Shown here: in pieces, positions 60,647 to 64,000 of the stretch | Layout: each line of letters starts with the position of its first letter | Position numbering within the stretch: position 1 is the stretch's first letter | IMG/VR virus record: IMGVR_UViG_3300025131_000014 | Coordinates: 26,317-90,316 of that record | Length of the DNA: 64,000 bases | From: a virus | Direction: 5' to 3' (one strand) | Position numbers and translations under genes: made by a program | The notes under the pieces: model-generated | What the model saw: the letters and a program-made list of their open reading frames with translations, nothing else | What the model was told of the DNA's origin: nothing | The model's database searches: none

Positions 60647-61099
60647 ATGAAAGATTTAATTCAGTTGGTTGCTATTCGCTTGTCGAATAATCCAACAAAA
60701 GCAGTCATTGATGCAGTAGACGGCATTGATGGCAAGCTGAATGAAACTTCCGACGGTCGTGGGTACTATCTTGCTGTCTTCAAAGATGCCAACAACCCTT
60801 TTGCTGAAATGCGTACACGCATGATTTCACAGCAATTGGACTCTGATGGCAATCCTTCGTGGAAAGCTGGAACACCTAGCATGATTGCAAAGTTCGTAGG
60901 GCGTACAATGCCTGGTTCTATTGTGACAGCTACGGTTGAACCCTATATGATTGGCAATAACGAACAGACCGTTTATACGACTGTTGTACTTGGTTCCGAA
61001 ACCACTGCACAGGCGTTCAAGCGTGCTGGCCACGTTCTTGCTGTCGATAGGACTGAAGTGCCCTTCACCGAAGAGGAGTTGCAGGATGCGAAAGAATAG
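60647..61099 (+). CDS. GC-rich plus-strand protein, possible OB-fold, 150 aa
   Basis: The only sizeable plus-strand gene in the window. It has noticeably more G and C and more C/G-ending codons than the late genes, so it may be highly expressed or of other origin. The protein has GRGYYLAVFKDANNPF (38-53), MISQQLDSDG and FVGRTMPGSIVTATVEPY, alternating strands that resemble an OB-fold. I recall similar small proteins in Bacteroidota phages without firm function. Position suggests an early gene, possibly a target of the ejected polymerase. The stop lies within a terminator stem. Confidence 0.65.
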   Translation: MKDLIQLVAIRLSNNPTKAVIDAVDGIDGKLNETSDGRGYYLAVFKDANNPFAEMRTRMISQQLDSDGNPSWKAGTPSMIAKFVGRTMPGSIVTATVEPYMIGNNEQTVYTTVVLGSETTAQAFKRAGHVLAVDRTEVPFTEEELQDAKE

Positions 61100-61120
61100 G
61101 CGAAAGCCTGTTCTTTTTTT
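61094..61120 (+). terminator. Intrinsic terminator overlapping the stop codon
   Basis: An 8-bp stem (61094-61101 with 61106-61113, one G-U pair) closes a GAAA tetraloop and is followed by seven T. The TAG stop at 61097-61099 lies inside the 5' arm, so the last ribosome position and hairpin formation compete. Confidence 0.85.
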
Positions 61121-62280
61121 CAAATAAGACGAAAATCATTGTGATTTCCCATCAAGAGCACGTCCTAGTGTTCAATCACATCATTTTAATAAGATTTAAG
61201 TATTATGTTATTATAACACATAGTTATATTATAGCATAACAAGACATTGTTCTTCCTTAACAGAGGACGAACGAAGAGTGCCGTGTATGCATAGTTATGG
61301 CTAACATTTAGTTAGTCAACAAAGCTATGATACATTTGAGTGCACAGTTATTGTGGTCTTTGACTTAACCGAAAGGTATGCAAGTAACCAAACTTGTAGT
61401 TTGTCAAAGTAAAGCAATGATATCTGTAATCCTATGTAAGTATCAGCGTGGTAATAAGCGCATGGTCTGCAGTCATGTTGGTGTGACGCATAGGTAAACA
61501 AAATATGATGTGTGTTGTTAGAGCCGACAAAAGTGCGTAAGTCTTTAGTTCCTCGCCAACAAGCCATTGACTGCTCCATAGGGAGGATAGGCGCGAGGAC
61601 ACACGACATCAATTTATGTATTGTCATGCTTTCATTAACCGCATGAATATCCAGTAAGTTACTGGCGATGACAACTATCAGTAAAGTTGTGTTTTTCTTT
61701 AAGGTTTGCAAACCTTGACAAGCTTGTGGGGCTACAAGATACTTCTAATTAATCCTGTTCCACGTCCAAAATCGCACCATGGTGTAAGTAGGACTATTAG
61801 GGATTAATATGTGCAGAAATGGCGGGAGCTATAAAAGTATTTAATTATAAGTTTACTTCGGTAAATGAGTAATTATCACAATGTTTTAATATATGACTTA
61901 GCGGTTATATTGAAGAGATATTGTGCTGTTAGTGCGGATGTAAAAATCAAGCAATTATAAATCTAGGACGGTAAACTAGATGGAAGTTATTCTTGCAAAT
62001 AACTTGGTGATGGTAAAGTATATCACCGAAGCGACCTATCTATAGCCTCCGAAAAGAGAGGTTTTCAACTATAGATACTATTCCTGTACTGTTGAAAAGT
62101 ACATACAACTATTCAGGTTGGGTAATGCACGGCTAGGTTAATTCGTGGAATACGTTGAGGAGATCTATATGTCATAAGGGTCTCGCTTTGCATTATTTTA
62201 AACTATAAAACTTTAACAAACCCATGTCAGGGCATAGACATGGTAACATCATCAACATTACCAGAGTGTTTTTTCTTTTT
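61121..62280 (+). ncRNA. Large structured RNA region (one or more ncRNAs)
   Basis: No convincing gene in 1.1 kb, but stem-loops follow each other without gaps. Examples: 61206-61241 (two nested 6-bp stems); CTTTGAC/GTCAAAG at 61358/61403 enclosing two hairpins, one with a GAAA loop; CCTATG/CATAGG at 61431/61489; a 10-bp stem 61506-61515/61601-61611 enclosing CCTCGC/GCGAGG; TTGTCAT/ATGACAA at 61621/61668; 61701-61716 palindrome; TTAATCC/GGATTAA at 61749/61801; a UUCG hairpin at 61851-61866; 8-bp 61984-62005; 9-bp 62037-62077; TAATGCA/TGCATTA at 62123/62189. Several G-T pairs and both tetraloop types fit only a plus-strand transcript. Function unknown. Confidence 0.7.
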
Positions 62281-62354
62281 CCATACCTGACGGTTGTAGT
62301 AAAATGAAAAAAAGATATATGTTTTCGGTTTTAACTCTGTAGAAGGAATCTCTA

Positions 62355-62395
62355 GGTGTAGTCTTCGGACTATATCTTTAGGTTTTTTAGTTTTC
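62355..62395 (+). terminator. UUCG-capped hairpin with T-run, probable terminator
   Basis: A 9-bp stem (62355-62363/62368-62376, two G-T pairs) closes a TTCG loop. A T-run (62383-62388) and further T-rich sequence follow. The G-T pairs become A-C mismatches on the other strand, so it acts on plus-strand RNA. It probably ends the structured RNA ahead of the 78-residue gene. A weaker hairpin with T-run lies at 62242-62280. Confidence 0.6.
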
Positions 62396-62425
62396 CTAAC
62401 GTTAACCATTTAAATTGTTTCAATT

Positions 62426-62662
62426 ATGCTATTTGAAGATAAAGTATATGAATCAATAACAACTTATTTAGCCCAATATGGATGGACACAAAGTAGCATG
62501 GGATCCTATTTTAAAAAGGCACCTGATGGAATGAGAAAAAAGATAAATATATCTGTTACTGCTAATAAATTAGGTGTATGGCTAGATGAAAAACATGGCG
62601 GATACTTCTCCTTATTTGATATGGAAGAGAATAAGTTATTGATTTATTTCATTAAACATTAA
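62426..62662 (+). CDS. Small protein embedded in the structured-RNA locus, 78 aa
   Basis: The only plausible gene between 61.1 and 64.0 kb. The protein has natural composition (MLFEDKVYESITTYLAQYGW, then INISVTANKLGVWLDEKHGG) with a helix followed by three or four strands, like small single-domain phage proteins. No signal peptide or membrane segment. It lies 30 bases after a terminator candidate and is followed by a strong hairpin. Function unknown; an RNA-binding partner of the flanking RNAs is conceivable. Confidence 0.6.
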   Translation: MLFEDKVYESITTYLAQYGWTQSSMGSYFKKAPDGMRKKINISVTANKLGVWLDEKHGGYFSLFDMEENKLLIYFIKH

Positions 62663-62669
62663 TATAATT

Positions 62670-62700
62670 ACTGCCAAACAAGAGTTTGGTAGTAGTTATT
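62670..62700 (+). terminator. Hairpin terminator after the 78-aa gene
   Basis: A 10-bp stem (62670-62679/62684-62693, one G-U) closes the 4-base loop AAGA, 7 bases after the stop codon. The following TTATTTT is a modest T-tract, so termination may be partial and the downstream RNAs may derive from the same transcript. Confidence 0.55.
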
Positions 62701-62923
62701 TTACTAACTTTGTTAGTCGTGGTTTGAGCCACGTTAAATAGTGCTTTAAGCTCAAAGCGTTACATAATTGTAGGGGCAATCGTCAGGAGTTGGCAGCGTA
62801 GACACTAATGTAGTGAATGCTGTAGGTATCCGAAATGTTTAACAAACATCCTTTGATTTGATGAAGTATAGTAATCAAAACATAAAATAGGACACATATT
62901 TAATGATGCGTAAGCATACATTA
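62701..62923 (+). ncRNA. Tandem hairpin array
   Basis: Stem-loops in close succession: ACTAAC-TTT-GTTAGT (62703-62717), CGTGG/CCACG (62718-62733), GCTTT/AAAGC (62743-62758), GCAGCGT/ATGCTGT (62793-62823, two G-T pairs) enclosing CACTA-ATG-TAGTG, ATGTTT-AAC-AAACAT (62835-62849), TTTGATT/AATCAAA (62852-62879), and TAATG-ATGC-GTAA-GCAT-A-CATTA (62901-62923), with a GNRA tetraloop. No open frame of note. Role unknown. Confidence 0.6.
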
Positions 62924-62926
62924 GAA

Positions 62927-63048
62927 TAAGGAACTGATAGCAAACATTTATTGACCTAAATGGGTATCGCATGGTGATGTATGCGCAGGAGTATTATACT
63001 CTGTTAGATTAAGTAAGTCATCATAAATGATAACAGAATCGTTCCTTA
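62927..63048 (+). ncRNA. Multi-helix RNA domain closed by an 8-bp stem
   Basis: TAAGGAAC (62927-62934) pairs with GTTCCTTA (63041-63048). Inside are four helices: CATTTA/TAAATG (62945/62957), CGCAT/ATGCG (62968/62981), GAGTA-TTA-TACTC (62989-63001) and CTGTTA/TAACAG (63001/63031). The domain is therefore a five-way junction of 122 bases, a layout expected of a folded ncRNA and not of random sequence. Confidence 0.65.
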
Positions 63049-63322
63049 AAAAAATAACAAGGTTGTTTGATAAAACTATTGTTGAATCACCACTGCCGAG
63101 AAAGATAGTAGGCACCAATTAGTAATATGTTATGTATTACCATATTCATTAGAGTCAGCTGCAACTGTTAATGAATTAATGATAGCACGAAATGCAAAAA
63201 TGGCGTTATCAGATTGGTTAAAAAGTGACGAGATGTACCAGGCTTCTAGAAAGCGGACAATAGGATGAGTCTTAATTATATATGAGAGGATAGTCTCAAA
63301 TGTAATTCCTTGTTTTTAAAAT
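63049..63322 (+). other. ORF-poor stretch with further stem-loops
   Basis: No gene. Hairpins include GTAATA/TATTAC (63122-63140), TTCATTA/TAATGAA (63145-63175) and TGATAGC/GTTATCA near 63180-63212 (one G-T). It looks like a continuation of the structured-RNA locus. Boundaries of individual RNAs cannot be set from sequence alone. Confidence 0.45.
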
Positions 63323-63391
63323 AGAGCCAAGCAAGACTGGAACAACACTGTTGTTGACTATTAATATGTCATCACAGTGCCAGGTGCTCTT
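63323..63391 (+). ncRNA. Twin RNA element, copy 1
   Basis: Helix P1 AGAGC/GCTCT (63323-63327/63386-63390), a 9-base junction CAAGCAAGA, helix P2 CTGG/CCAG (63337-63340/63380-63383), and the 2-base junction GT. Inside P2 lie hairpins AACAAC-ACT-GTTGTT (63341-63355) and GAC/GTC (63356/63368). The same P1 and junctions occur in copy 2 at 63482. Confidence 0.65.
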
Positions 63392-63481
63392 TAAACTAAG
63401 GAGGTTTAACTACTCACAACTGCAGTTGTAGAAGTAGAGTTGTAAGAGTAATTACTTATAGCTGTATCTCCAGATATAACG

Positions 63482-63568
63482 AGAGCCAAGCAAGACGTGC
63501 AATTTAAGGAACAGATGATGTAGTGGTTTTTTCCACGATTATTTATGACGTTCTGGCACGGTGCTCTT
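63482..63568 (+). ncRNA. Twin RNA element, copy 2
   Basis: P1 AGAGC/GCTCT (63482-63486/63563-63567), junction CAAGCAAGA and junction GT are identical to copy 1. P2 is CGTGC/GCACG (63496-63500/63556-63560), different bases but still fully paired. Internal helices are CAGA/TCTG (63512/63552) and GTGG/CCAC with a T6 loop (63523-63536). Conserved junctions with compensatory stem change are strong evidence of a selected RNA fold. Confidence 0.65.
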
Positions 63569-64000
63569 AAGACAAAAGACCTATAACCAATAGGCATCGT
63601 GTTATATATTATAGCACAATCATTAAATTAGCACAAGCAAAGTCGTTACGAAAGAATCTCGAGTTTGTTACCATCTCAAAACCCAACGGGCCAAAGGACT
63701 GATGTGTAAAGGAAAGTTAGTATTAAATGTATTGTACAAAGCATTTAATCATCCAAGATAAGAGCAGCAATGCCATGACTATCTGTAGCTATTATAAGAG
63801 CAATCTTTAGCGGTAACAAGTACTATGTCAAGATCACATCCAGGGAAACCGCAAGTCGTAACTATGAGAGTGAGTAAGCAGGCAACAAATGTTTTTTTGT
63901 TGGTCAGTGTTCTGAAAGGATACTGTAGGCTTTGCTGTGCTTCTTTTTGATATTAACAGAAAACAATCGCTTTGTAATCCTGTTAATATGTATACATTAA
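63569..64000 (+). other. Structured-RNA locus continuing to the window end
   Basis: No gene in 430 bases. Stem-loops seen: CCTAT/ATAGG (near 63579-63593), ATTAAATG/CATTTAAT (63722-63749), CAACAAA/TTTGTTG (63883-63902), and a perfect 10-bp ATATTAACAG/CTGTTAATAT (63950-63989) with an inner ACAA/TTGT. The locus does not end within the window. Confidence 0.5.

Noticed and set aside
61325-61711. A 128-codon minus-strand open frame
   Set aside because: It runs antisense through several long perfect RNA stems, its composition is unlike the phage proteins, and no start context supports it.
62360-62385. Minus-strand AAGATATAGTCC, like the P7 end of group I introns
   Set aside because: The partner GACTA segment lies after it instead of before, and no other intron core helix is visible. 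The sequence is explained as the 3' arm of a UUCG-capped plus-strand hairpin.
62227-62409. A 60-codon minus-strand open frame
   Set aside because: It overlaps plus-strand hairpins and a T-run, and its Lys/Pro-rich product looks like a by-product of the terminator sequence.
63406-63597. A 63-codon minus-strand open frame
   Set aside because: It covers the second copy of the twin RNA element, whose conserved pairing explains the sequence better.
1-64000. Stop-codon reassignment (TAG or TGA), as in some crAss-like phages
   Set aside because: All large structural genes read through under the standard code, and TAG and TGA both act as believable stops at tight gene junctions.
61121-64000. CRISPR array or direct-repeat array
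   Set aside because: There are no regularly spaced identical repeats; the only repeated element occurs twice with unequal length.

Overview
The window is part of a large tailed-phage genome of the crAss-like type (order Crassvirales), which infect Bacteroidota. Support comes from the head gene order (IHF-like, terminase large subunit, portal, acidic pre-capsid protein, major capsid protein), a podovirus-like tail module, three internal virion proteins, and a giant virion RNA polymerase with the crAss-type catalytic motif DFDVD. The genes read cleanly with the standard bacterial code: TAA, TAG and TGA all serve as stops, so there is no sign of the stop-codon reassignment seen in some relatives. 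I see no integrase, tRNA, CRISPR array or insertion sequence.

Layout. Everything from 60193 down to base 1 is on the minus strand and reads as one late programme. 60.2-56.6 kb holds small DNA-binding and zinc-ribbon proteins, a chain of micro-genes and the endolysin. 56.6-39.6 kb holds packaging and head genes, interrupted by a 2336-residue polyprotein. After a strong terminator at 39.4 kb, 39.4-31.6 kb holds cysteine-rich, collagen-like and YadA-like fibre proteins, with a lysis cassette (accessory protein, holin-like protein, one-piece spanin) embedded among them. 31.6-24.0 kb holds neck and tail proteins, including a 1829-residue nozzle or muzzle candidate. 24.0-17.8 kb holds three internal virion proteins. 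Bases 17826-1 are a single open frame of 5942 codons that runs off the window edge.

The giant protein has an RNA polymerase catalytic site near residue 3090 and a zinc-protease motif near 4060. Downstream lie a macro-like phage domain, a NADAR domain, an ADP-ribosyltransferase-like domain and a 2H phosphoesterase-like domain. The last four are families tied to ADP-ribose or cyclic-phosphate chemistry. I infer that the virion delivers a polymerase together with host-manipulating or counter-defence enzymes. The polyprotein at 45-52 kb appears to be a second such package, with peptidase-like, lytic-transglycosylase-like and another ADP-ribosyltransferase-like domain.

To the right of about 60.2 kb the strand and character change. 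A structured leader precedes one unusually GC-rich plus-strand gene (60647-61099) that ends in an intrinsic terminator. The next 2.9 kb, to the window end, has almost no coding capacity: one 78-residue gene and otherwise a dense run of stem-loops. Their G-U wobbles and UUCG/GNRA loops make sense only in a plus-strand transcript. Two copies of one RNA element (63323-63391 and 63482-63568) share both junction sequences but have different, still-paired second helices. This structured-RNA locus and the effector-laden giant polymerase are the two most notable parts of the window.
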